A stretch of DNA of 64,000 nt from Colias croceus (lineage: Eukaryota; Arthropoda; Insecta; Lepidoptera; Pieridae). Shown one piece after another: positions 12,151 through 24,080 of the stretch. Position 1 is the stretch's first letter; each line of letters opens with the position of its first letter. Made by a program: the position numbers and the translations under genes. The stretch covers positions 1,984,001 to 2,048,000 of the forward strand of contig NC_059568.1 of NCBI RefSeq assembly GCF_905220415.1, given 5' to 3'. The notes beneath the pieces were generated by a model. That model had not been told where the DNA came from, did not search any database, and saw only the letters and a program-made list of their open reading frames with translations.

Positions 12151-12578
12151 TTATTATTTATCAATAATCGAGTATACAATACAAATTATTTCTTGAAACT
12201 AAAACCCAACTGAGGGAGTATAAATAGTAGGTAGATGTTTTATTTCAAACTGTATCTATCTAAGGAAGAATAGAATTTAGAAGTCACTTCTATATCTATA
12301 GAATGATTGGAAGAAATTTCGTTTAATTTAAATTATGAATTATTAACTACAATTTTATTACTATAAAATTATTTATATCTACAGGAGAACGTAAGTTGTG
12401 TGGATGTAAATCGGATCGCCTTCGCTTGAAGGAGGAAATCCGCCCTCAGAGACTGTGTCACACATTTGTTGTAGGAAGGCGTCCAACTTAATGAAAAGCT
12501 CATGACTATTAGATGGATATTAGATAGTATTATAGATTGTGCTACTAGACTAGATGAGTGTGCAAAAGCTTAATCCTA

Positions 12579-12760
12579 AATATTATAAATGCGAAAGTTT
12601 GTGAGGATGTGTGTGTGTTTGTTACTCTTTCACGCTGACACTACTGAACCGATTACAATGAAATTTAGCACACATATAGAGGGGTTAAATTAACACATAG
12701 GAAAGGCTTTATCCCGGAAAACCCACGGGAACGGGAACTGCGCGGGTTTTTTTAAATAAT
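12579..12760 (+). mobile_element. Helitron-like fragment, 3' end lost
   Basis: Contains atattataaatgcgaaagtt, a GTGTGT run, attacaatgaaatttagcac and ggaacgggaactgcgcggg, the order found in the complete minus-strand copy 21026-21226. The terminal CTAG is absent. Confidence 0.55.
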
Positions 12761-14533
12761 ATTAGCCGTCATGTCAAAATTTTGATTTTGAATTAGCTCT
12801 TGCCTAAAGCTCCTGCCAACATGGCGGAAATGTAGCTAATTGGGCCAAATTGATGCAATGTTTATTTATATCGTTAGTATCATTTACACATGTAGGTAAA
12901 GTGTACATATTTTTTAAAAGCCTGGTTTTATCAAAATATTGCGTAACATTTTTTTCTTTTAGTAATTAACAGACATAATATATTCAACACAAATTGACGA
13001 TAAAAATAATACCAACTCTATTATGAGAGTCGAACTTGATATCCAAATGAGCTGCCAATGATTATTAGATGCTCTAATAATAATAAAATAAACGCCGGGG
13101 CCATATAATTATCATATATTCGCATTATTTTTACAATCGTTTCATTTAGATCTCAAAATGGAGTTGAGGAAATTCCGATTGTTTTAAATAATAATAATTA
13201 TAAATGAACATGCAATATTGTGTACAGTATAAGTCAAAAACTGTTCTTACCTGTTGCATGAAATTGGTCCAGACTAAAACTATAAAACTTGATCAATTTA
13301 GTAAAAAAACATCAATATTAATGAAATCAACAGACATTATAATAGATCTGATAATGTTCAACTTTACCATTTGACTGCTATGTTTATTTTTATTGTGTTG
13401 AAAAGAATGAGCAAGCGTCTTAACAGGTGCATTTCATAGCTTCCGTTTGACCGCCAAAATGCGGTCAAGATATAACATATTTTTTATTATTATGATATTT
13501 ATTAGAGATTTGTCATACATACTTTAGGATTATCAACGAATTATCCGGGTAGGATATAAGTTGGTAATTTACATGTATAATAAGGATAAAACGAGAATTA
13601 CAAAATCGATATTATTCTTAGATATTTTTTTATACATTCAATGGTTGATATATTTCATAATAATAAAAATCGTTTAAGAAGGGATCAATTACTCATCACA
13701 CTTTACAGATTGATAAGAATAGAGAATTACCTTAATAATTAATTAATTAATTAATTATTATTATTATAACTTTTCAAAGCAATAAACAAACATAGACATC
13801 GATATAACTTTAAGCTCTACATCTCTATGACGTATTTTTTATGTATATTCAAAGTGCAAACAGTTTAATATATTTACATACTACAATCCCACAAAAATAT
13901 AAACTAATTTAAGAATGGTGTCCTTATCAAGCTAGACTTTTTAATACTTGAATTTCTGGTCTCTGTAATTAAAAAAAAAAACTAAATTAACTTAAATAAA
14001 AGTAAAACATTAATTAATACAACGTTTCTGGTATTATTTCTTAGATATATATATACATATACATATTATTTATAAAGAATCACGTAATTTGATATTATAT
14101 TAATCTCACATCGAAACCTTAGGCGTCCTAAAAACGACTCTATGGGTTCGTAGACTTCCGTAGCGTAAACATTTTCTTTTGTATATGAGTCCACATACAA
14201 ATATTCTTATCATATAAGTATATAATAATAAAAAAGCTATATATTATGATAAATATGTATAATAATATATATCTTTTGTATATATATTAAGTAAATAATT
14301 TATAAGAACATATTTTATCCCATTTATCTTTGATTATTTTTCCGACCCAAATATCGACCAATAGAATTGCACCATTCGACGTCACGTCACCTACATGGTA
14401 TAATGATAATTTTTTGAAAATTTTCTCTGGTCGTTGACGTCAAACTGACAGGTTTAATTCAATTGTGAAATTATTGGCCGACATTTGGGACGGAAAAATA
14501 ATCTCCTGAATACACAGAACAGTAAGAACCCCG
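12761..14533. other. AT-rich stretch, nothing recognised
   Basis: A long block of A/T-rich sequence with a short ATTA repeat at 13735-13765. No gene, element end or long inverted repeat was recognised. Confidence 0.45.
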
Positions 14534-14738
14534 AATACCACACGAGCTTCAAAATTATCTGGCATTTCCCTCAAGGTTCCCTGCAAACAAATAAAGTCGT
14601 CAAGTTTTTCAGGAAAAATCACTCGCGCTTCGCCCTCGTGATTTTTTAGCCTTGACTAAAAACTTGACTCCTTCATTTGTTTGCAACGAACCTATCGGAA
14701 AATACCCGATAATTTTGAAGCTCTTGTGGTATTATAAG
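14534..14738. mobile_element. Foldback (MITE-like) element, ~95-bp arms
   Basis: Left arm 14534-14624 and right arm 14640-14738 are imperfect reverse complements (aataccacacgagcttcaaa against its near complement at the right end) around a short GC-rich loop, tcgcgcttcgccctcg. The outer limits may extend further. Target duplication was not established. Confidence 0.6.
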
Positions 14739-15195
14739 TGATAATTCTGTATTATTTTGAAACGAGGAAATATACTTTAAACAAACATAATAAAGAAATA
14801 ATAAATATAAAACAAGTTGATAATATACAACTAATTAAACAAGCACAATAAATTTAATATTTTGCACTAAAATATGGGGTCGCCTTTGTTTTGCACTCTA
14901 TTAGATAAAATGCTTGCATATACAAGACTTCCGTGTGTATTTAAATAATAGATAAGTATATTATTAGACATTTTTAAAAGTGATTTGTGTTTAGATGCAC
15001 CTCATTAATTCTTAACAGTTTTAAATTTGTTTTGCCCAAATCTTTTAAAAGCAATTCTTTGAAATAATTCAATGCTAGCTTTTTTGGAGACGTCACAGGA
15101 TTTCCTCATGGGGTAAAGAAATTCACTATCATGACAAATGAACCTCTCTCCCTTTAAAGGTTAAAACTATAAATCGCCTTCACTCGACATCAAAA

Positions 15196-15394
15196 TCCTA
15201 CTAATATCGTAATTATGCGATAGTTTTAAAGGATTGATACCTATATTTGTATTTGTTACACCTTCACGGGAACTCACCACTAAACGGATTTTGATAATAC
15301 TCAATCAGAATGACCACAAAAGCTGTATAAATACTAACTAACGTAACTTATCCCCCCAGATTCGCTCGCAGGTGCAACCGCGCGGCACAGCTAG
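15196..15394 (+). mobile_element. Complete 199-bp Helitron-like element
   Basis: Starts TCCTACTAATATCG after A and ends gcgcggcacagCTAG before T. Internal cacctt-cacgggaactcac and aaacggattttgata phrases match the general family pattern. Confidence 0.6.
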
Positions 15395-15487
15395 TAATCA
15401 AAATGAATATGTAATGAAAAATCTTCACACAACTTTGAAATTGAACCATTATTTCAGTAGGTAAAACTTGGAGATTATATTATGTAA

Positions 15488-15816
15488 CTAGCTTCCGCCC
15501 GCGACTCCGTCCGCGCGGATGTCGGTCTTCGCGTGGATGGTTTATTTCTCCATTTTGAGTACCTCTGTCAATAACATCTTATAAATATCTATTGGACCCA
15601 ATTCCCAAATACGGCTAGGCCTATAATAATACGCAACGTGTGTTCGCGGTTCTACGGAACAACGTCTATGGATAAAACTGAAAAATTAAGATAAATTTTT
15701 TTCTACGTATTTTTCCAGGATAAAAAGTATCCTATTTTACGCCCAGGACAATAAGGTATAATTATACCAAGTTTCATCGAAATCGAACCGTTAGTTTTCA
15801 CGTGATGTCTTCACAT

Positions 15817-15849
<33 letters not shown>

Positions 15850-15968
15850 AATTTTTTTAATCACATATTTGGGTTTGGTATCGATCCAGTAACACCCCCT
15901 GCTATTTATTTTTTCAATATTTTCAATGTACAGAATTGACCCTTCTACAGATTTATTATATGTATAGA
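15488..15968 (-). mobile_element. Complete 481-bp Helitron-like element
   Basis: On the minus strand it begins TCTATACATATAATAAATCT (ending at 15968, next to T on the plus strand) and finishes with gcgggcggaagCTAG at 15488. It carries an ACAG microsatellite and the phrase tttgggtttggtatcgatcc. It is the same subfamily as 33009-33350, 52847-53340 and 53343-53628. Its 5' end lies six bases from the left edge of the tandem duplication at 15963. Confidence 0.8.
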
Positions 15969-16164
15969 TGTATAGATAAGATATGAAAATAGTAAAAACA
16001 AATAAAAATCCATATATTTTTACTTAGTCCCGAAGCTGAAGGCATGGAAGGCGAATTGTACTAAGTTATTTCCTCAGGTATGGCACGTACTTTTCAAACT
16101 CAAACTCAAACTCAAACATTTATTTATTCAATTAGACTTCTTTTAGAAGCACTTTTGAAACGTC

Positions 16165-17399
16165 ATAGATAGGGAGGCGAGGTAGCTAAATGGCGTAATT
16201 AAACGGCGCCGTCGAGACTTATCAAAATCGATAGATAAAATAATTTCGAAAAGAAAAGCTTCTATGGTAAAAACCATTTTAGCGGTGGGTTTGGCGTGTA
16301 CGGATTTTCAAAAATGTAAAAAAAAATAGTTACTTGGGCATTCTCGAGCGCGTCAGATATTCATACTACGTATGCCCCAAGTGCCTCTGATAACAACGGT
16401 ATACTAATCTGCCGGTTTGCGTGGTGGGGCTAGGCATATCAATTCGTCAAAAATGCACAAAAAAAAAAATTTACTCGAGCGCGTCAGATTTTCGGAAGGG
16501 GTGTTAAGTAGGCCCCAAGGAAGCTCCCCTTAAAAAAACTGACGATTTCGGCGTGACGATAAGTTACGATGAATTTTTGAAAATGCAGAAAAAAAAAGTC
16601 CTTTTGAAATACTCGAGCGCGTCAGATTTTCATAGGGGAGGTTTATCTCGGTCTCCTGAAAGCATATTTTCTTAATCTGACAAAAATGTTGGTGGGTTCT
16701 CTTAATCTGACCGAAAAAGGTTTGAGAGTTTCTTTTTTTTAATCATCGTTATTTCATATCAATTTTTCTTAACACCCTCAGTTTTCGAGATATACTCAAA
16801 AAACCGGGAGTTTGAGTTTTTATGATGCTTCAAGTCAAAAAGTTTTAACTTTGGACAAAAATGTAAAGAGACCTTTTTTGTGTAAAATAAAATTACCTTT
16901 TTTGTTTATTCAAACTTTTTTTTTGTAAAATGTATCGTTCGCGACTTATATACTGCAACGCGTTTTTCGGAAGACGAAATGGCTCCTCCAGACTTCCGGT
17001 CACGCGGAAACCGGCAGATTTTGTATTTTTAGTAAGTTTTAGACTATATTCTTCAAAATAAAAATAAAAACAATCGCGCTCGAGAATGCCGGATTAACGT
17101 TTTTTTTTTTACAAGTTCGCGACCCTATAACTTGGCGGCGTCAAGGACTTATCGTCAGATTAGTTAAATTTAGTCTTAAAACACTAAAATCAACCCCCAA
17201 TATCTTAATCTGACGCGCTCGAGTATTTCAGACTATCGATTTTTTTTTACTAATCTGATCGTCTATTCTGGGCGCGCGTCACTACTTAAAGAGCTAAATA
17301 GTTAACAAGGTTGTTCTATTAGGTCTAAGGTATCTCTCATATCTTAAACTGCCACGCTCGAGTATTGCAGAAAATTCCCCTCTTCGCCTCCCTATCTAT
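16165..17399. mobile_element. 1235-bp inverted-repeat element with iterated inner motif (unit 1)
   Basis: The 16-bp terminal inverted repeat ATAGATAGGGAGGCGA is at 16165-16180 and, reversed, at 17384-17399. The element interrupts a dispersed lepidopteran repeat that resumes at 17401. Inside, the motif CTCGAGCGCGTCAGAT occurs three times forward (about 16343, 16474, 16614) and in reverse, more or less complete, at about 17078, 17213 and 17353, together with many GTCAGATTA/TAATCTGAC repeats. No coding frame. Superfamily unassigned; target duplication uncertain. Confidence 0.65.
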
Positions 17400-17541
17400 C
17401 ATTACATATTTTAACATTTACCACCGATTCGGAAAGCAGTATCTACGGAGAAGAATCGGCAAGAAACTCCATAGTTGCTATTTTTAATCATGTCAGTTTT
17501 ACAATTTAATTTTACAAAATACATTATATGTGTTATATGTA

Positions 17542-18363
17542 TGTCGTGGTCATATCGTAGATTTGATCATTTCATGATATGAGTGGCCATTTCACGAAAT
17601 GGTCGCATATCGTGAAATGGCCAATTTAGTTTGGCCACATCATGATGTGGTTTGGGCAGATCAATGATAAGAAATCGTTTCACGATATGGCCAATTAACG
17701 CATGGTTTTTTCATGAAATGACCAAAATTATTTGATCATATCGTAAAATAGTTACATTAATCGTTGGTAGAGGCGCTGCAAGCTCTGTGTTTATGTGATA
17801 AGATGGCGGCCGCTGGCGAAAATTAAATCATTCGCAGTTAAACTTCATAATTCGTTTAATAACAATATTATGAAGAAAGTCATAGCAAAGAATTTACGAC
17901 GAAGAGGTACGAGTACTATGGAAAATGTGGATATCTTATATGTATTTAAGAAAAAATGCGACTTAAATAAAATAATTTAAGAAACTACTACTATATTATT
18001 ATAATTGTTTGTTTTTTAAAAAGCGATCCGCTTCTGGCGTTGTTTATCAAAGTGTAACCTAACCTAACCTAATTGTTTTCTATTGCAAAAACGATTCGCT
18101 TCTGGCATTCGCCGGCCGCTGCCGCGGCACTAACTTAAATGACATTAAACAAGTTTTTAGAATATAGTTATTCTGAAATTTTTTAATATTTTATGGACTC
18201 TTTATATTTTATACGATCTGGCCAAATGTGGATGACCAAATCGTGAAACGTTGACGATTTAACGATCTGATCAAACTATGTTGGCCATTTCACGATATGC
18301 GACCATTTCGTGAAATGGCCACTCATATCATGAAATGATCAAATCTACGATATGACCACGACA
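17542..18363. mobile_element. 822-bp inverted-repeat transposon, copy A
   Basis: Starts TGTCGTGGTC and ends GACCACGACA, with a perfect 83-bp terminal inverted repeat. The left flank is TGTA, but the right flank is TATA, the start of the second duplication unit. The arms are built from repeated near-palindromes around TTTCACGATATG and CATGATATGA. The central region has a 61-codon frame (17795-17980) of no known family, a CCTAA triplet run and GC-rich ccggccgctgccgcggc. No transposase, so non-autonomous; superfamily unassigned. A 4-bp duplication would fit several superfamilies. Confidence 0.85.
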
Positions 18364-18565
18364 TATAGATGTATAGATAAGATATGAAAATAGTAAAAAC
18401 AAATAAAAATCCATATATTTTTACTTAGTCCCGAAGCTGAAGGCATGGAAGGCGAATTGTACTAAGTTATTTCCTCAGGTATGGCACGTACTTTTCAAAC
18501 TCAAACTCAAACTCAAACATTTATTTATTCAATTAGACTTCTTTTAGAAGCACTTTTGAAACGTC

Positions 18566-19800
18566 ATAGATAGGGAGGCGAGGTAGCTAAATGGCGTAAT
18601 TAAACGGCGCCGTCGAGACTTATCAAAATCGATAGATAAAATAATTTCGAAAAGAAAAGCTTCTATGGTAAAAACCATTTTAGCGGTGGGTTTGGCGTGT
18701 ACGGATTTTCAAAAATGTAAAAAAAAATAGTTACTTGGGCATTCTCGAGCGCGTCAGATATTCATACTACGTATGCCCCAAGTGCCTCTGATAACAACGG
18801 TATACTAATCTGCCGGTTTGCGTGGTGGGGCTAGGCATATCAATTCGTCAAAAATGCACAAAAAAAAAAATTTACTCGAGCGCGTCAGATTTTCGGAAGG
18901 GGTGTTAAGTAGGCCCCAAGGAAGCTCCCCTTAAAAAAACTGACGATTTCGGCGTGACGATAAGTTACGATGAATTTTTGAAAATGCAGAAAAAAAAAGT
19001 CCTTTTGAAATACTCGAGCGCGTCAGATTTTCATAGGGGAGGTTTATCTCGGTCTCCTGAAAGCATATTTTCTTAATCTGACAAAAATGTTGGTGGGTTC
19101 TCTTAATCTGACCGAAAAAGGTTTGAGAGTTTCTTTTTTTTAATCATCGTTATTTCATATCAATTTTTCTTAACACCCTCAGTTTTCGAGATATACTCAA
19201 AAAACCGGGAGTTTGAGTTTTTATGATGCTTCAAGTCAAAAAGTTTTAACTTTGGACAAAAATGTAAAGAGACCTTTTTTGTGTAAAATAAAATTACCTT
19301 TTTTGTTTATTCAAACTTTTTTTTTGTAAAATGTATCGTTCGCGACTTATATACTGCAACGCGTTTTTCGGAAGACGAAATGGCTCCTCCAGACTTCCGG
19401 TCACGCGGAAACCGGCAGATTTTGTATTTTTAGTAAGTTTTAGACTATATTCTTCAAAATAAAAATAAAAACAATCGCGCTCGAGAATGCCGGATTAACG
19501 TTTTTTTTTTTACAAGTTCACGACCCTATAACTTGGCGGCGTCAAGGACTTATCGTCAGATTAGTTAAATTTAGTCTTAAAACACTAAAATCAACCCCCA
19601 ATATCTTAATCTGACGCGCTCGAGTATTTCAGACTATCGATTTTTTTTTACTAATCTGATCGTCTATCCTGGGCGCGCGTCACTACTTAAAGAGCTAAAT
19701 AGTTAACAAGGTTGTTCTATTAGGTCTAAGGTATCTCTCATATCTTAAACTGCCACGCTCGAGTATTGCAGAAAATTCCCCTCTTCGCCTCCCTATCTAT
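18566..19800. mobile_element. 1235-bp inverted-repeat element (unit 2)
   Basis: Near-identical copy of 16165-17399 carried by the tandem duplication rather than by separate insertion. Confidence 0.65.
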
Positions 19801-19942
19801 CATTACATATTTTAACATTTACCACCGATTCGGAAAGCAGTATCTACGGAGAAGAATCGGCAAGAAACTCCATAGTTGCTATTTTTAATCATGTCAGTTT
19901 TACAATTTAATTTTACAAAATACATTATATGTGTTATATGTA

Positions 19943-20764
19943 TGTCGTGGTCATATCGTAGATTTGATCATTTCATGATATGAGTGGCCATTTCACGAAA
20001 TGGTCGCATATCGTGAAATGGCCAATTTAGTTTGGCCACATCATGATGTGGTTTGGGCAGATCAATGATAAGAAATCGTTTCACGATATGGCCAATTAAC
20101 GCATGGTTTTTTCATGAAATGACCAAAATTATTTGATCATATCGTAAAATAGTTACATTAATCGTTGGTAGAGGCGCTGCAAGCTCTGTGTTTATGTGAT
20201 AAGATGGCGGCCGCTGGCGAAAATTAAATCATTCGCAGTTAAACTTCATAATTCGTTTAATAACAATATTATGAAGAAAGTCATAGCAAAGAATTTACGA
20301 CGAAGAGGTACGAGTACTATGGAAAATGTGGATATCTTATATGTATTTAAGAAAAAATGCGACTTAAATAAAATAATTTAAGAAACTACTACTATATTAT
20401 TATAATTGTTTGTTTTTTAAAAAGCGATCCGCTTCTGGCGTTGTTTATCAAAGTGTAACCTAACCTAACCTAATTGTTTTCTATTGCAAAAACGATTCGC
20501 TTCTGGCATTCGCCGGCCGCTGCCGCGGCACTAACTTAAATGACATTAAACAAGTTTTTAGAATATAGTTATTCTGAAATTTTTTAATATTTTATGGACT
20601 CTTTATATTTTATACGATCTGGCCAAATGTGGATGACCAAATCGTGAAACGTTGACGATTTAACGATCTGATCAAACTATGTTGGCCATTTCACGATATG
20701 CGACCATTTCGTGAAATGGCCACTCATATCATGAAATGATCAAATCTACGATATGACCACGACA
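19943..20764. mobile_element. 822-bp inverted-repeat transposon, copy B
   Basis: Copy of 17542-18363 in duplication unit 2. It is flanked by TGTA on both sides (19939-19942 and 20765-20768), giving a clean 4-bp target duplication. Confidence 0.88.
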
Positions 20765-21025
20765 TGTACATTATAATCATAATATGCCAAAGAACTGTCC
20801 TGTGGTTTTTACGCGACAACCCTCCATGGGTTTTTATCGTCCATAACAAACTTTTTATAAAAGCTTCACCTGAATATTTTTATAAAGCCTAGGTACTTCC
20901 TTTAGACTTGATTTCGATCCACTACGATTACGATCCGTAAGTGTAAAATAATAAAACTTAAAAAGCGTACAAAAGTTGAATTGAATCTGAATCTTGAAAT
21001 TGAATCTTGTTCATATATGAACAGA

Positions 21026-21226
21026 CTAGCTTCCCGCCCGCGGCTTCTTCCGCGTTTTGAAAGAAAAACATAGTAAAACATAGTTCCCGTTCCCGTGGGA
21101 TTTCCGGGATGAAACCTTGTTTACTAAATTTCATTGTAATCGGTTCAGTAGAATTTCCGTGAAAGAGTAACAAACACACACACACACACATCCTCGTAAA
21201 CTTTCGCATTTATAATATTAGTAGGA
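21026..21226 (-). mobile_element. Complete Helitron-like element with CA microsatellite
   Basis: CTAG at 21026 after A, GC-rich near-palindrome, ttcccgttcccgtgggat, a CACACA run and tttcgcatttataatattag at the 5' end. The same family as 12579-12760 and 41225-41468. Confidence 0.7.
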
Positions 21227-21883
21227 ATAATTAGTAGGACTTATTTCAATTTTTATCTATCGGTGACAATACCATAATTTAATCATTTAGTGCGTTTTTA
21301 CCATGTTTTTACTATAGTAATTATTTATCACGTTATAATTGCCGTAAAAATGCAAATAATTATTTAATTATTATTTAATATAATTAATGTAATTTATTAT
21401 TTAATTGCCAAACTTTTGCCAAAGTGTTTTTGTTTTGATAACTATTTGGAAACATAATATGAATAATTAATTTAAAAATTCGTCGGTTATAAAAATACAC
21501 TTATAGCATAAATTATTACTCTTGACACCCAAACCCATCTAACGACTGCTTCTCAACTATTTAACTAATGTAGGTATACACGCATAAAGGTTAATGACCT
21601 CATATTGATGATACTAGTATTATCAAGCCTATGTGATATTCTCCACGTGATTATATAAAGCGTTGTTGTATGATGTCTGTGCATTGAAGACATTCAAGTT
21701 ATTTTTTCGTAAGGAAATCTTGCATAGAGCCCATGACTCCCGGGGAAGGACCGTGGGTAATATCTAAAACCCCACTGTAGGTATTCCATCGCAACGCTTT
21801 AAACAGGGGTCGCTGAGTTATTCAAAGGACCCCAGGCTATCATTCGAATTTTGTCGTAATAGATAATATTTAATCTATAGGTA
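21227..21883. other. AT-rich stretch, nothing recognised
   Basis: No gene or element end was identified. Confidence 0.4.
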
Positions 21884-22050
21884 TCTAGGTACTAATATTA
21901 TAAAGCTGAAGAGTTTGTTTGTTTGAAAGCGCTAATCTCAAGAACTACTGGTCCGTTTAGAAAAATTATTTCGGTGTTAGATAGCCCATTTATCGAGAAA
22001 GCTTTAAGCTATATCATCACGCTGGAGAAACTAAGGGCGGGAATATAGTA
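21884..22050 (+). mobile_element. Helitron-like fragment, 3' end lost
   Basis: Contains actaatattataaagctgaa, actactggtccgtttag and tagatagcccatttatcgag, as in 9762-9957, but lacks the terminal hairpin and CTAG. Confidence 0.6.
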
Positions 22051-22137
22051 TCTGAATACATTAGAACTCGGTGCTGTTTATTATATAAGAGATTGATTTA
22101 CGCGCTAAAGGTGAATTTAGTTTTTTATTTTTATTAA

Positions 22138-22587
22138 GGGGGGTTAGGCGGTGAGCAAAAATTCAGCTTTTCGGGTCTGAGGTAAGCGGTGAGGGGTTCC
22201 GCGTTTAGTATGGAATCAACGTGCTCGAAACTAAAAAACGTAAGCGCCATTCACATTTTTATCAAAAAGTGAATGAAAATATTTAGTATTTTCTAAATCT
22301 AAAACAGTCACGAAATCGAGAAGGTAAATGCCTATGTACTTGTGATTTTATACGAATTATTATCGTAAAATACGGTTGTAATGAGCATTTATATGATATT
22401 TTAGAGGTAACTTCAGGATTTTTTTTTATCGAGCAAAATTTTTCCTATCGTGTTTTGGAAACAGTCATCCCATCACACATACGTTCTGTAATACATATTA
22501 GAAATTTCAGAGCGAAAATTCTTCAATATTTTCAATTATAGCTCATAGAAAACAGTCCATTTTGCCGTGTTCACCTACTAAGGGCCC
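22138..22587. mobile_element. 450-bp element flanked by TTAA
   Basis: TTAA at 22134-22137 and 22588-22591 flanks inverted termini GGGGGGTTAGGCGGTGAGC and, reversed, GGGCCCTTAGTAGGTGAAC (imperfect). A TTAA duplication is the hallmark of piggyBac-type transposition, but the GGG start is not the usual CCC, so the assignment is tentative. No coding frame. Confidence 0.5.
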
Positions 22588-22866
22588 TTAATAAGTGGAA
22601 GAAATAATTATCATTCCAAGATGCCGCCAGGTATAGTTTATAAATACGTTAACCTTCAAAATTAGTGCATTTTCCGTCCTACTCATGTTATAAATGCTAA
22701 AGTTTGTGAGGAATTTCTTACGTTAAAGGGTAACTGACAGACAGACAGACGGTTAAACAACTTAAGCCCATTTATTCCCGTTAAGTGCGTATAGTTTATA
22801 TAATTTCTGTCTGATTCAGCTATAAAATAATATTTAAAAAATATGATACTAGAAAATAATAGCTTA

Positions 22867-23026
22867 CTAGCGGTCCGCCCCGGCTTCGACCGTGGTACGT
22901 TTTCTCTACATAGGTACCATCCTCAAACTTCAAGGCATATAATAAAAAAATAATTATCGAAATCGGTCCACTCGTTCACGTGTGATGCCGTCAAAATTGG
23001 TTTCATTTTTATAAACATATAATAGA
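22867..23026 (-). mobile_element. Short Helitron-like element
   Basis: CTAG at 22867-22870 then cggtccgccccggcttcg; the 5' end lies near ataatagac at 23026. The body carries atcgaaatcggtccactcg. Same subfamily as 27259-27427. Confidence 0.6.
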
Positions 23027-23040
23027 CAAAATATACACTA

Positions 23041-23227
23041 CTAGTGGTCCGCCCCGGCTTCGCCCGTGGTACATATTTCGCAATAAAAAGTAGCCTATGT
23101 CCATTCTCGGGTATCAAAATATCTCCATACCAAATTTGATGCAAATTGGTTCAGTAGTTTAGGCGTGATTGAGTAACAGACAGACAGACAGACAGAGTTA
23201 CTTTCGCATTTATAATATTAGTATGGA
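23041..23227 (-). mobile_element. Short Helitron-like element
   Basis: CTAG at 23041 then tggtccgccccggcttcg; a CAGA microsatellite; 5' end TCCATACTAATATTATAAAT in reverse ending at 23227. It lies end to end with the previous one, so the two arrived as neighbours. Confidence 0.7.
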
Positions 23228-23600
23228 TAATATACTCTTAATGAGTCAATCTCACACCGTATCTGTAATCTGTATCCGTATACTTGGACTGGACAACAAA
23301 AAAAAAACCGGCGAATAAGAAATATTATTAATATATTAGTTTGCTTCACAAATATTTGCCGCAGACGAACCAACCGGATCACTAATACTACTCCATTACT
23401 TATTTCTCAGATTTTTTTCGGTTTGTCCTCGCCATAGATAATATTCATGTTTTAGAATTACTATTTTTTGAACTCATTTCTCTTTCGAGAATAAAGTAAA
23501 AAGTTAAACTTGTTTGAATTTTTATATACATAATATACTTACTAAATAAACATAATAGGTATTATTTTAACTCTAAAACCGAGAAGTAAGTATAGATATA
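23228..23600. other. AT-rich spacer, nothing recognised
   Basis: No gene or element end seen. Confidence 0.4.
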
Positions 23601-23783
23601 CTAGCCGCGCCCCGCGGTTTCACCCGCGTCGCCCCGGTCCTGTTGGTCTTAGCGTGATGATGAAATATAGCCTTCCTCGATAAATGGGCTATCTAACATC
23701 GAAAGAATTTTTCAAATCGGACCAGTAGTTTCTGAAAACAAACAAAAATAATCTCTTCCACTTTATTATATTATTAGTATAGA
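23601..23783 (-). mobile_element. Short Helitron-like element
   Basis: CTAG at 23601 after A, then ccgcgccccgcggtttcac; it contains the reverse of tagatagcccatttatcgag. The 5' end is at agtataga (23783), followed by C rather than T, so that base may have changed. Confidence 0.65.
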
Positions 23784-23849
23784 CATGGACCAATGAGTAT
23801 ATTGGTCCATGGTATAGATAAGATTTTCCATATACATATTTTTAAACAA

Positions 23850-24080
23850 CTAGCTGTTGCTCGCATCTTCGCTCGCGTGGACTAAATAAATTTTCATCCC
23901 CTTTCTTGGGGGTAGAAATTATCAAAATCCTTTCTTAGCCTGGGTGCCTGCAGGCTGCATTATACTGGGTATGGCATGCTAAATGTCAACCCAATCGGTA
24001 GATTAGTATGGACTGTACAATGATAAATTAGATCGAATGGCTACGAGTGGTGCAATGTAGAGTGTAGACACTTTACAACG
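23850..24080 (-). mobile_element. Helitron-like element, 5' end unclear
   Basis: CTAG at 23850 followed by ctgttgctcgcatcttcgct, a typical reversed 3' terminus. The left half includes aaattttcatcccc; the far end is estimated from loss of similarity. Confidence 0.45.

Larger units (their letters stand above)
15963..18363 (+). repeat. 2401-bp tandem duplication, unit 1
   Basis: 15963-18363 and 18364-20764 are direct, adjacent copies with a constant offset of 2401. Only a few substitutions were noticed (for example ttcgcgacc against ttcacgacc near 17115/19516, and tattctggg against tatcctggg near 17266/19667). Each unit contains a lepidopteran dispersed repeat (about 16085-16164 and 17401-17480) interrupted by a 1235-bp inverted-repeat element, and an 822-bp inverted-repeat transposon at its right end. 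The right edge of each unit is exactly the end of that transposon. Confidence 0.93.
18364..20764 (+). repeat. 2401-bp tandem duplication, unit 2
   Basis: Second unit, starting TATAGATG directly after the terminal CCACGACA of the first unit's transposon. At its own right end the transposon is followed by TGTA, the expected 4-bp target duplication. Confidence 0.93.

Noticed and set aside
17795..17980. 61-codon frame repeated identically at 20196-20381, tempting as a conserved small protein
   Set aside because: It is repeated because the whole 2401-bp unit is duplicated. Copy C at 25866 has an in-frame stop in the same place, so there is no sign of coding constraint.
18055..18072. CCTAA repeats, the insect telomere motif, in the inverted-repeat transposon
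   Set aside because: Only three units (two in copy C), in the middle of an element; not an interstitial telomere tract.
15963..20764. Dismissing the duplication as an assembly error
   Set aside because: The two units differ at several bases and the junction sits exactly at a transposon end, which is not expected of a random assembly join. Long reads would still settle it.
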